Part shown: positions 10,101 to 15,738 of the stretch, piece by piece
Numbering within the stretch: the first letter of the stretch is position 1
Layout: each line of letters begins with the position of its first letter
Source: a virus
Strand: one strand, 5' to 3'
IMG/VR virus record: IMGVR_UViG_3300010354_000648
Coordinates: 1-24,056 of that record
Length of the DNA stretch: 24,056 bases
The notes under the pieces: generated by a model
What the model was told of the DNA's origin: nothing
The model's input: only the letters and a program-made list of their open reading frames with translations
The model's database searches: none
Program-made: the position numbers and the translations under genes

Positions 10101-13100
10101 ACCAGCAGGATCAATTCTCCAAGGAAATGGAACCTCATATGATCTTGTAACATCACCAACCTTATCAGGAAATCTCACATTAACTGTTGGTGGGTATTTC
10201 AGAGCAGTTGGTCTTGCAGTAACACATGGAAGTATTAGTGGATTTGGAACTATTACCAATTTAGAATCTACTAACACAATAACTAGTGGAATTGCTACAT
10301 TTAGTGGGTCTGCAAATAACATTAATCAGACTGCTGGTACAGCAGCATTGAATAGATTGACTGTAACTGGTGTTTCAACATTTAATAATACAGTTAATGT
10401 TAACACTATTACAATGTCTGATGCAACGAATTCCCGTTTAACAAACGCGGGAACAATTGTTGCATCAAACCAGACAGTTTCTGGTGTTGTAACATTTAGT
10501 GGATCTGCAAATAATATTAACTGTACAGCAGGTACTCAAGTCTTTAATAGAGCAGTATTCTCGGGAATTACAACATTCTTAAGTGACGTTAATGTAGGTG
10601 TTGCAAATTATCAAACTGCAACTGTTGCTGGAACATTGACTGCTGGAAACTTTAGTGTTTCTGGAATTTCAACTTTAGCAAGAGTATCAATATCTAATAC
10701 GTTACTTGCAACAACCGTTACAGTATCTGGTGTAACTACATTTAGTGATACGATTAATACTCAAGCAATCAATGCTTCTTCTACAGCATCGCTAACTTTA
10801 CCAAATATTTTAAATACAAACACCGTTACAAGTGGTATTACTACCTTTAACAGTGCTTCAAATAATATTAATCAAACTGCTGGTACAGCAGCATTGAATA
10901 GATTGACTGTTGCTGGAATTTCTACATTCACTGGACAAGTAAATTATGGAACTTTATCTGGATTTACGTTAACTAACAGTGGAACCGCAGCATTAACAAA
11001 TGAAACTGTTTCTGGAGTATCAACATTTAGTGGATCTGGAAATAACATTAACCAAACTGCTGGTACAGCAGCACTGAATAGATTAACTGTTACTGGTATT
11101 TCTACGTTTACTGGTCAATTAAATGCTGGAACTGTATCTGCTACTACTTTATCAGGAACTCTGGGTAATACCCTAACAATCAACTCGCCTTTAACAGGAT
11201 CATCTTATAACAACTCAGCAGCAGTCAGTATTGGTATTAATGCTACAAGTGCAAATACTGCAAACTTTGTTGTTCAGCGTGGTGCTTCTGGTGAATTTAG
11301 TGCTGGTGCAATCACTGCAACAAACTACTTAGTTACTACAGCAAGTTCTACAGAGGCGTCTGGTGTTGCTTTACAAAGAGTATTCAGTAAGACTGTAAAT
11401 GCTGGTCAACTTTATAGATTGGCAGAATATGAAGATACTGAAGGTGATGTAGCATTTGAAATTCAAGTTTCATCAGAGACTGGAGCACACTCAGGAACAT
11501 CTATATACAGATTCCAAGGTGGATTTAGTATACTGACTGGTTCGTACTATAGATTATATCCATATAATACTGGCAATGGTCATGGAGATGGTGCAGATAC
11601 TGGATTAGATAGTAACGCTTGGAATGTATTTATCTATGGTGCAGCAGTAACTGGAAGTTCATACAAATACGGTATCGCAGTTCATGTTCCTGCAGGAAGA
11701 TCAAATAAAGTTCTAGTAACTACAGTTACCGAACTTAAGAGAGGTATGACCTTTACCGATCAAAGTGCAACGGCAGTTATTACAACATTCACCAATTCTG
11801 GAAATGTTTATCCAAATAAAAATTTATTCATAGAAAATAGAATTGGTGTCGGTAAAGTTCCAACTACTGCGATTGATGTAAATGGAACAGTAACTGCCAC
11901 CACATTTGCTGGTTCTGGTGCTTCATTAACGTCTATTCCTAACAGTGCAACCACAGCAACAAGTGCAAATACCATTAATGCAATAGTTGCTAGAGATGGT
12001 TCTGGTAACTTTAGTGCTGGTACAATCACGGCAACTTTAACTGGAGATTCTAGTGGATTAACTTCGTTTGACACAAGAGCAACCAATCCACAACCACAAT
12101 CTTATAGTGCATCATTAAGAATAGATTTTAAAGAGAATACTGCAAATTCACTTTCTGATGGTGGAACTTACAATGGCGTTCTTTCTTGGAGAAAGTATGG
12201 AACTACTACTGATTTTAGTGGTGGTGCTATGCTCCAACTTGCGTACACAGATAATGGAAATCTGTGGCGCAGAATAAGTACAAACTCAACAACATGGGGA
12301 ACCTGGGCTAAGTTCTGGCATGATGCAAATGATGGTTCTGGATCTGGTCTCGATGCTGATTTACTTGATGGATTGAACTTAAGTACAAACGGAAGTGCTA
12401 ATACATCAGCGAATATTATTCCAAGAACAGATGCTTCTGGTAATATTGGATTTGCTACAGTTTCAACTACTGTTGGTATTCTAACAAATACTACAAACAT
12501 TGATAGAGTTTATGTCGGAAATGATAATGCAATTCTCAGAAAAGACATTAATGACTTTAAGGAAAAAGTTGGACTAACCTACAAACAATTCCGCCCAAGA
12601 AGTTCTGATACTACAGATACTAACTATTGGACTGGTGTGATGGGTTGGAACACCACAGACCTGAATAATGTCTTTGATTGGGGTTCTGGTTTTGTTGATA
12701 CTTGGGGATCTCCAGGAAATGCTCCTTCGGGAACAACTCACTGGGTTGGCACTCAAGCAATGCACTATACCAACAACTCAACCAGATATGGTTGGCAGGA
12801 ACTTGTTGGTGCTGGTGATCCTTCTCTACACTTTATAAGAGGTGTTTGGGGTGGTGCATTTACATCATGGAGAAGAATTTGGAATGAAGGTAATGATGGT
12901 TCTGGATCTGGTCTTGATGCAGATTTACTCGATGGTTTGAATTCGGCATCTACTAATACAGTCTCAACTATTGTTGCTAGAGATAGTTCTGGTGGTTTTG
13001 CTGCGGCAAAAGTCGATACTACTCAGTTAACCAAAACAAATGCAAGAGTAGATACTGCAGAAAGATATCCAATTGGTCATTACAGCCAAGGTGAAGCGGT

Positions 13101-13950
13101 ATTTGAGTTAGATCCAACTTGGACAAATGCAGAACTACAGAATTATTTCAATTTTGCTGGCGTTTCTTGGGTCAACGATTCAACTGCCCCTGGTGGTTAT
13201 GCAGTTTCTATTACTGGTCAACCAAGCGTTGGTGGTGAATATGGATCTGGTTTCCCATATATTCCAGTTGATACTAATGACATATATTATATGGAGTGTT
13301 ACATTAGAAATGTAACTGGAACAAATACTCATTATATGGGTTCTATTGATTACAATGAAGCATTTACATCATTAGGTGGAAATCCAGGATCGTTTGGATA
13401 TTGGGCAATGCTTAATACAAATCCAGGAACTACTTGGACTAAAGTAAGTGGATACATTACAGGATTTGGTGCTTCTACTGGTCAGTTTAAGGCAGGTACT
13501 AAGTATTGGACACCTATGGCATTGTTCAATTACACGACAACACAAGTACCTGGATCATCTGCTGTTTGTTATATTTCTGGATGGAAAGTATTCAGAGTTT
13601 CACACTTTGGTAACAGAACAATTACTGGTAATTTCACCGCAAGTGGTAATGTTACTGCAAACTCCGATATTAAACTCAAGACAAATATTAAACCAATTGA
13701 AAATGCTCTTGAAAAAGTAACTAAGATGCGTGGTGTTGAATTTGATCGTATTGATAGAGACAATGAGCATCAAATTGGTGTTATTGCTCAAGAAATTGAA
13801 GAGGTTATTCCAGAAGTTGTTTCTGATAATTATGGAACAAAAGCAGTTGCTTATGGAAACATTACAGCAGTTCTAATTGAGGCAATTAAGGAACAACAAG
13901 TTATGATAAATAATCTGAAAGCAGAAATTGAGGAGTTGAAGAAAAAATGA
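4183..13950 (+). CDS. Giant mosaic tail fibre/adhesin with C-terminal S74 chaperone domain (3255 aa)
   Basis: Starts at TTG behind AAAGGGGA. Modules in order: (a) residues 1-120, ADKNFRVKHG leader; (b) 124-148, YYVSSANGDD...PFKTIKKAAQ, the N-cap pattern of pectin-lyase-like right-handed beta-helices; (c) about 150-720, a helical insertion with three DLGYIVDAIA-type repeats; (d) from about 727 the helix resumes (ICIFVEAGDYVEDNP); (e) about 1500-1585, GSGYTNPG...GGRAYTSGDVLTI module; (f) about 1960-2000, SKGGTG fibre motif; (g) 2041-2314, NNINQTAG repeats; (h) two DGSGSGLDADLLDGLN repeats at 2717 and 2905 separated by Trp-rich modules ending in W-R-RIWN; (i) about 2958-3146, a Trp/Tyr-rich beta-sandwich-like segment, perhaps carbohydrate-binding; (j) 3161-3255, Peptidase_S74 intramolecular chaperone, with SDIKLK (Ser3161, Lys3166 as the expected Ser-Lys dyad) and GVIAQEIEEVIPEVV, ending in a coiled coil. 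Self-cleavage before Ser3161 would leave 3160 residues. Likely function is host receptor binding at the virion surface. Confidence 0.88.
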   Translation: MADKNFRVKHGINIDTERLVDVNRNIVAGVTTFAHARVTGVTTVGIISATNGAGGMGIVTFQSQIAIESGGQRITITPPSQTSGFVSSFTLTLPAKPGTDGQVLTYGPDGVLGFTTNGLYENRYYVSSANGDDNNDGRSKPFKTIKKAAQAASFRSFQLPGGRYIDAGNLLTANRQFIQEEVVSYLEFNFPNIYTDKPDYDRAICIRDVGYIVDAIAYDLSYSGNSKSVEAGLAYWSGGVSYVQGEESEALFAYNYIKFLAQYVINNQTPPTLYQNVITQTFDFTITDDPANVNINRFHRSKDARNLIVNNRQEIIDKSLAAVAIAHSDFYFPNESSTNARSRYYDAYRLIQQNRQTIIDYSYAGIATAYPAFVNPNPNKCRRDLGYFIDAISTDVFTGGNNYAREFVLKYFTGVGIGSLAGEEQQTIYAFRYAGDLMREAITNRLPIKDLTVSVGSTTYGGIGTANNYNNQQSIAFDILFNQEGDQYILNAQTIPSNTSPNACFDVQTNIVSLVGIVTSVIGAGNTTSLPAYNGGYFAGITTSCNVICGSIGIGSTNIIGGRKCARDLGYIVDAIAQDISYQSNQHIIYATKAYFDGAGVPISNGLLGEQSQSVTAFQAARDYAKLAITNQLNYQDLTIIADSLTGFNTSPSSCANVRANIDSLVGILTAAITNGNLSSVPATGIGATTDCANVRSAIVNSVGIITSIIGIGTTAAPAVSLPTTLSRPICIFVEAGDYVEDNPILLYDDVAVVGDNLRNTIIRPQNAGKDLFRVRKGCYVTGFAMKDYIDAAGVPQYTFDYAVAFDDPLDTFTSRIGYAVKTDKPAITRSPYIQNCSILSFLGANGILVDGAKIQSPNVANIPEEGENPVSGGQPQFGKSMVAAAFTMVSFGGIGWRTINDGYAQVVSCFQIFCKYGSLTQSGGYLSITNSATNFGLYALRSSGFNERSYVFDRGRIAATGTSSGAQTLRTIGLGRTDQDLYVLRFFDNAGNDDTADFKPVVTQATFQPTVGLNTATDRFTVVAHPFLNGDTVLYIGDENSAPQRVIEGMVSGNQYYLGYIDANTFQLYEDEALTRIVNTKSRPTGINTFQKGNVEFFASEILDSHNDYQIVSLASTTSSLNFVSGRQITQLVPGGTAVGYAYTYNSTKRELVVSVESSGGVTRLFGVTDGVATLKINDHSGSPVSIAVTGVAGVSTYYTVECKVGATIPDTVINGVGNLPETYKLHFHRPSIINSSSHTWEFSGSGTDYNALPENGGKTITSTEQLSELGGRVYSSGTNELGDFKIGSFITAYNRTGNIVFNNKVTIGQLDSLRLSLSGGVAVEEFSTDIGLGDNEIGGPQNKRVSTQLAVRTFLNNRLGSFIDKSISTNAVPSAIVQLNSNGQINPDLIPPKVVNYYTASVSGGRTDLVNRIPAINLQSGDTVLEPASGYVLTNDLFGQYLILSSTTRNYNYLNGDEIIGTNSAGGAIGIVTAPPSNAVGYGTTGLVKGVLLSATITSGGSGYTNPGIYTCVLDRTTGIGTSARAAITVGASGTVTAISVNFGGRAYTSGDVLTINNATLLGGRTGGANFTATVSIVETRLYLRLTNNQKFTASTSLPDYITDRDAVGIGTSLQIQYQKTFTPTDISIGGGVDFTNNRIVVGLSTFTNGDPVIYSSAGGNVIDGLTQSDTYYIKRVGLSSVELHTTYGLTSLVPLTGSGTGTHSLTRVGVNTSDDFIVFEKHGFATGDAVRVSGPTPVGVTTGAFYFVGSIVTNAFTLHSTRADATSSVNGSTFSPVGLGSTATGTVTFTKQNVQYNSTVNTSSNILDNWSVLATSSVDAANITSGTISPSRLGSGSANSDTFLRGDSTFDRVVTRVGIATTEPLSATASFTESAPGGIGINTYIGKVNLSIQRVKTVIGQDYTSLGVSKFKTSTFSIGSDGEVSIKNSSTGDIDAASLGGQAGSYYLNPVNFTSSIPISKGGTGLAALPPAGSILQGNGTSYDLVTSPTLSGNLTLTVGGYFRAVGLAVTHGSISGFGTITNLESTNTITSGIATFSGSANNINQTAGTAALNRLTVTGVSTFNNTVNVNTITMSDATNSRLTNAGTIVASNQTVSGVVTFSGSANNINCTAGTQVFNRAVFSGITTFLSDVNVGVANYQTATVAGTLTAGNFSVSGISTLARVSISNTLLATTVTVSGVTTFSDTINTQAINASSTASLTLPNILNTNTVTSGITTFNSASNNINQTAGTAALNRLTVAGISTFTGQVNYGTLSGFTLTNSGTAALTNETVSGVSTFSGSGNNINQTAGTAALNRLTVTGISTFTGQLNAGTVSATTLSGTLGNTLTINSPLTGSSYNNSAAVSIGINATSANTANFVVQRGASGEFSAGAITATNYLVTTASSTEASGVALQRVFSKTVNAGQLYRLAEYEDTEGDVAFEIQVSSETGAHSGTSIYRFQGGFSILTGSYYRLYPYNTGNGHGDGADTGLDSNAWNVFIYGAAVTGSSYKYGIAVHVPAGRSNKVLVTTVTELKRGMTFTDQSATAVITTFTNSGNVYPNKNLFIENRIGVGKVPTTAIDVNGTVTATTFAGSGASLTSIPNSATTATSANTINAIVARDGSGNFSAGTITATLTGDSSGLTSFDTRATNPQPQSYSASLRIDFKENTANSLSDGGTYNGVLSWRKYGTTTDFSGGAMLQLAYTDNGNLWRRISTNSTTWGTWAKFWHDANDGSGSGLDADLLDGLNLSTNGSANTSANIIPRTDASGNIGFATVSTTVGILTNTTNIDRVYVGNDNAILRKDINDFKEKVGLTYKQFRPRSSDTTDTNYWTGVMGWNTTDLNNVFDWGSGFVDTWGSPGNAPSGTTHWVGTQAMHYTNNSTRYGWQELVGAGDPSLHFIRGVWGGAFTSWRRIWNEGNDGSGSGLDADLLDGLNSASTNTVSTIVARDSSGGFAAAKVDTTQLTKTNARVDTAERYPIGHYSQGEAVFELDPTWTNAELQNYFNFAGVSWVNDSTAPGGYAVSITGQPSVGGEYGSGFPYIPVDTNDIYYMECYIRNVTGTNTHYMGSIDYNEAFTSLGGNPGSFGYWAMLNTNPGTTWTKVSGYITGFGASTGQFKAGTKYWTPMALFNYTTTQVPGSSAVCYISGWKVFRVSHFGNRTITGNFTASGNVTANSDIKLKTNIKPIENALEKVTKMRGVEFDRIDRDNEHQIGVIAQEIEEVIPEVVSDNYGTKAVAYGNITAVLIEAIKEQQVMINNLKAEIEELKKK
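4804..5937 (+). repeat. Three DLGYIVDAIA-type repeats inside the split beta-helix domain
   Basis: Copies start at 4804 (DVGYIVDAIAYDLSYSGN), 5332 (DLGYFIDAISTDVFTGGN) and 5884 (DLGYIVDAIAQDISYQSN), each preceded by C/I-R-R or A-R. Between the first two there is a second internal repeat, NRQEIIDKSL...FYFP and NRQTIIDYSY...PAFVNP. Pattern and composition suggest a helical domain inserted into the beta-helix. Confidence 0.8.
10303..11124 (+). repeat. NNINQTAGTAALNRLTV repeats in the giant fibre
   Basis: Four copies have their Asn-Asn at 10315, 10510, 10861 and 11041, so spacing is uneven (65, 117 and 60 residues). Copies 1, 3 and 4 read NNINQTAGTAALNRLTV almost exactly. Copy 2 is diverged (NNINCTAGTQVFNRAVF). 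Each is followed by a GVSTF/GISTF turn. Probably stacked units of the fibre shaft. Confidence 0.8.
12331..12942 (+). repeat. Duplicated DGSGSGLDADLLDGLN element in the giant fibre
   Basis: The 16-residue element occurs at 12331-12378 and 12895-12942, 564 nt (188 residues) apart, each time just after a Trp-rich segment (TWAKFWHDAN and SWRRIWNEGN). LDADLLDG is a familiar joint between modules in phage tail fibres, so this marks repeated receptor-facing modules. Confidence 0.8.
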
Positions 13951-14216
13951 TTACTTATGAAATTCCAAAAGATTTAGATGGAAAAAATTATGTAACAGTT
14001 GTATTTAAAAATGAAAACGGTGATATTTTTACTAAATCAGTCAATATTCCAAGAAATGAAGATGGTTCTATAGATAATGATTATTTTGATGATATTCTTG
14101 AGGGTCAATTAAGAGGTGTTGAAAATAAATCCAAGATTGGAGCAATTACATTCGTTACTCCAGGTAAAGAACCTAATCCAGATGATGTTCCAGATACTAT
14201 AAAAGACAATTCATAA
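13947..14216 (+). CDS. Small acidic protein of unknown function after the fibre gene (89 aa)
   Basis: The ATG at 13947 overlaps the TGA of the fibre gene (ATGA), with GAGGAG at 13930-13935 as ribosome binding site, so translation is probably coupled to the fibre. The 89-residue product begins MITYEIPKDLDGKNYVTVVF and is acidic towards its end (NPDDVPDTIKDNS). It has no membrane segment, cysteine motif or recognisable domain. Beta-strand-like and charged segments alternate in the first 70 residues. It is the last gene before a strong terminator, so it closes the fibre transcription unit. Small genes directly after a fibre gene often encode fibre assembly helpers or attachment proteins in T4-like phages; that role here is only a guess from position. 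Confidence 0.8.
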   Translation: MITYEIPKDLDGKNYVTVVFKNENGDIFTKSVNIPRNEDGSIDNDYFDDILEGQLRGVENKSKIGAITFVTPGKEPNPDDVPDTIKDNS

Positions 14217-14218
14217 TT

Positions 14219-14246
14219 AAAAGAGGGACTTAGTTCCCTCTTTTTT
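14219..14246 (+). terminator. Rho-independent terminator after the fibre unit
   Basis: A 10-bp perfect stem (AAAAGAGGGA paired with TCCCTCTTTT, positions 14219-14228 and 14235-14244) encloses a 6-nt loop. The 3' arm leads straight into a T run ending at 14246. This is the only convincing intergenic terminator in the window. Confidence 0.9.
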
Positions 14247-14253
14247 ATAAATA
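14246..14253 (+). promoter_or_regulatory. T4-type late promoter, TATAAATA, fused to the terminator
   Basis: Exact TATAAATA. Its first T is the last base of the terminator T run. By T4 geometry transcription starts at about 14259-14261, at or next to the first possible start codon of the downstream gene. It would serve the 423/489-residue protein, gp17 and the zinc-finger gene, since no other promoter is seen before 17655. Confidence 0.75.
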
Positions 14254-14260
14254 AAAAAAA

Positions 14261-15532
14261 GTGTCGCTAGAAATGAAGAGATTATCCGAAGACCACAAAG
14301 AGATTGCAAGTGGTAAGAAGAAAGATGATGAAGGATATATGGCCCGTAATGAAATGGATACTATTGAACGTTCTATTAATAAATTGAGAAAAGTTATAAA
14401 AAAAGGAGATACTCAGTTACCTGCTTGGGTGCAATCAAAGATCACCAAGGCAGCAGATTATATTGATACTGCTGCAGAGTATCTTCAAAGTGATGAAGGT
14501 ATTGATGAAGGAAAGCAAGTTAGTTTTGCTGTTAAAAAATCATCTGGTGCTGGAGCACTTACTCCAGATGCAGCAAAACAACTAGGAGATAGAGCGGTCA
14601 AATTACAAAAAGCAAAAGCAGCGGCAGTTTCTCTTCCATCAGTAAAAAAGGAAGAGATAACTTTAGTACAAAAAATTCTTGGTGAAGAGAAATGTGGTAA
14701 AGGAATGTATTGGTGTAACACCGATAAAGTATGCAAACCTTTACCTGATGGTTTTAAGGTAGATGGGCAAAAGAAAAAACCAACCGAAGTTGGGATTGGG
14801 AAACCAGTTGCAGAAGAAAAATCATGCAATCATACAAAGAAAGGAAAATCATGTCCACTGCATGGTGAAGAAGATTGTTCAATGAAAGAAGAGAAAGATC
14901 CAAAAGGACCAGTAAAATCATACAAATCTCCAGAGGAAATTGCTAAAAAGCACGGCGTTTCGGTAGAAGCAATTCAAAAACAACTTAAGATTGGAACTAA
15001 AGTTGAGGGAGAACACACTTCAGATAAAACAGCAGCAAGAATTACTGCATTACAACATTTAGACGAAGTTCCAAATTATTACACTAAACTCAAAAAAGTA
15101 GAAAAGAAATCTACAAAATCCGAAAGTGTTACTATTGAAGATATGTTTGGTAATAAATTTGTAGAATTTATAGATTTAATTAAACCAGAACCATTAAAAA
15201 AAGAAGAGCAAATAGACGAAGCAGTTAGACTTCCATCACAAAATGGGCAATTGATGGCAATAATGTTTACTTGGAGAGGAAGATCGTATTCTTTGAGAAT
15301 GTTCTTCCCACAAATAAAAGTACCTTCAAGAAAGGAAGTTGAATATGAATTGCAAAAAGTATATCCAGAAGCAAAAGTTTTAAATACACGTATAACAGAT
15401 TTAAGACCTGGTGGAGATCCTATTGTTCAAGTTCAAAATTCTCCTTCAAAAAATTATCTATTAAATAACAAAAATATCGGTGAGAGTGCTGCTTGGACAA
15501 AGAAATCGGGAAAGCAGCAAGCGGCGGTCTAA
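14261..15532 (+). CDS. Multidomain phage protein upstream of terminase, zero-frame product (423 aa)
   Basis: Candidate starts are GTG at 14261 and ATG at 14273. A TAA in the same frame at 14252-14254 excludes an earlier one, and neither has a clear Shine-Dalgarno sequence. Order of parts: a helical N-terminal module (about 22-77, with LPAWVQSKITKAADYIDTAA); a Lys/Ala-rich linker; Cys-rich segments with C145, C152, C158 and then C189, C198, C206, which could bind metal; a segment at about 223-283 (EEIAKKHGVSVEAIQKQL, EHTSDKTAARITALQHL, YYTKLKK) that resembles the DUF5661 phage family; and a small alpha/beta-like domain at 327-378 (MFTWRGRSYSLRMFF, VPSRKEVEYELQKVYPEA). The frame ends QQAAV just after a -1 slippery site, so part of the product is probably extended to 489 residues. 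Likely a virion or head-assembly protein of marine T4-like phages; its precise role is unknown. Confidence 0.8.
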   Translation: MSLEMKRLSEDHKEIASGKKKDDEGYMARNEMDTIERSINKLRKVIKKGDTQLPAWVQSKITKAADYIDTAAEYLQSDEGIDEGKQVSFAVKKSSGAGALTPDAAKQLGDRAVKLQKAKAAAVSLPSVKKEEITLVQKILGEEKCGKGMYWCNTDKVCKPLPDGFKVDGQKKKPTEVGIGKPVAEEKSCNHTKKGKSCPLHGEEDCSMKEEKDPKGPVKSYKSPEEIAKKHGVSVEAIQKQLKIGTKVEGEHTSDKTAARITALQHLDEVPNYYTKLKKVEKKSTKSESVTIEDMFGNKFVEFIDLIKPEPLKKEEQIDEAVRLPSQNGQLMAIMFTWRGRSYSLRMFFPQIKVPSRKEVEYELQKVYPEAKVLNTRITDLRPGGDPIVQVQNSPSKNYLLNNKNIGESAAWTKKSGKQQAAV

Positions 15533-15550
15533 ATGAAAAAGGTCGCCGCT
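15508..15550 (+). promoter_or_regulatory. Programmed -1 ribosomal frameshift signal
   Basis: The heptamer GGGAAAG (15508-15514) lies in the zero frame as G GGA AAG, the X XXY YYZ phase needed for tandem -1 slippage. After a 5-nt spacer (15515-15519) comes an 11-bp stem: 15520-15530 pairs with 15540-15550, including two G-U pairs, with a 9-nt A-rich loop (15531-15539). Seven consecutive pairs at the stem base (AGCGGCG with CGCCGCT) are nearly all G-C, which stands out in AT-rich DNA. The zero-frame TAA (15530-15532) sits at the top of the stem. GGGAAAG is the slippery sequence known from the lambda G/GT tail assembly frameshift. Confidence 0.8.
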
Positions 15551-15729
15551 CATACGAAAAAGAAAATCCTGGTAGTGATTTAAAAAGACCTTCAAAGGAA
15601 GTTGGAAATCCACGTAGAACATCATTTTGTGCCCGTATGAAGGGAATGAAGAGTAAATTAACTTCAGCAAAAACTGCAAACGATCCAGATTCAAGAATAA
15701 ACAAATCGCTCAGAGCTTGGAATTGTTAA
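15514..15729 (+). CDS. Basic C-terminal domain read in the -1 frame as frameshift extension (71 codons)
   Basis: The frame is open from 15484 (after a TGA at 15481-15483) to the TAA at 15727-15729. It has no ATG before the MKGMK segment and no ribosome binding site; a TTG at 15493 is the only candidate start upstream of the domain. Read after slippage, K418 joins to AASGGLNEKGRRSYEKENPG, then RRTSFCARMKGM and finally DPDSRINKSLRAWNC. The joined sequence AWTKKSGK plus AASGGLNEKGRRSYEKENPG is what I recall as a continuous domain in other phage proteins (the DUF6321 type, name from memory). The domain is very rich in Lys and Arg, so nucleic-acid contact is conceivable but unproven. The predicted fusion is 489 residues. 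A genuine deletion or sequencing error between two once-continuous frames is the alternative, but the slippery site and stem-loop argue against it. Confidence 0.8.
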   Translation, partial: AASGGLNEKGRRSYEKENPGSDLKRPSKEVGNPRRTSFCARMKGMKSKLTSAKTANDPDSRINKSLRAWNC

Positions 15730-15738
15730 TTACTTATT

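Noticed and set aside
10431-10453. TTCCCG/CGGGAA hairpin inside the giant fibre gene
   Set aside because: Short 6-bp stem with an 11-nt loop and no T run in the middle of a long coding frame; no reason to assign a role.
310-13791. Reverse-strand open frames across the fibre genes (for example 2014-2424, 10029-10322, 12168-12500)
   Set aside because: They mirror the repetitive Gly/Thr/Val-rich coding of the + strand genes, resemble no known protein and lack ribosome binding sites.
15493-15495. TTG as independent start of the basic -1 frame domain
   Set aside because: No ribosome binding site, and the residues it adds before AASGG are not part of the recognised domain, whereas the zero-frame AWTKKSGK is; frameshifting explains the arrangement better.
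15533-15583. ATG right after the zero-frame stop (TAAATG), third frame
   Set aside because: Encodes only 16 residues (MKKVAAHTKKKILVVI) with no ribosome binding site; the ATG is in the loop of the frameshift hairpin and is probably chance.
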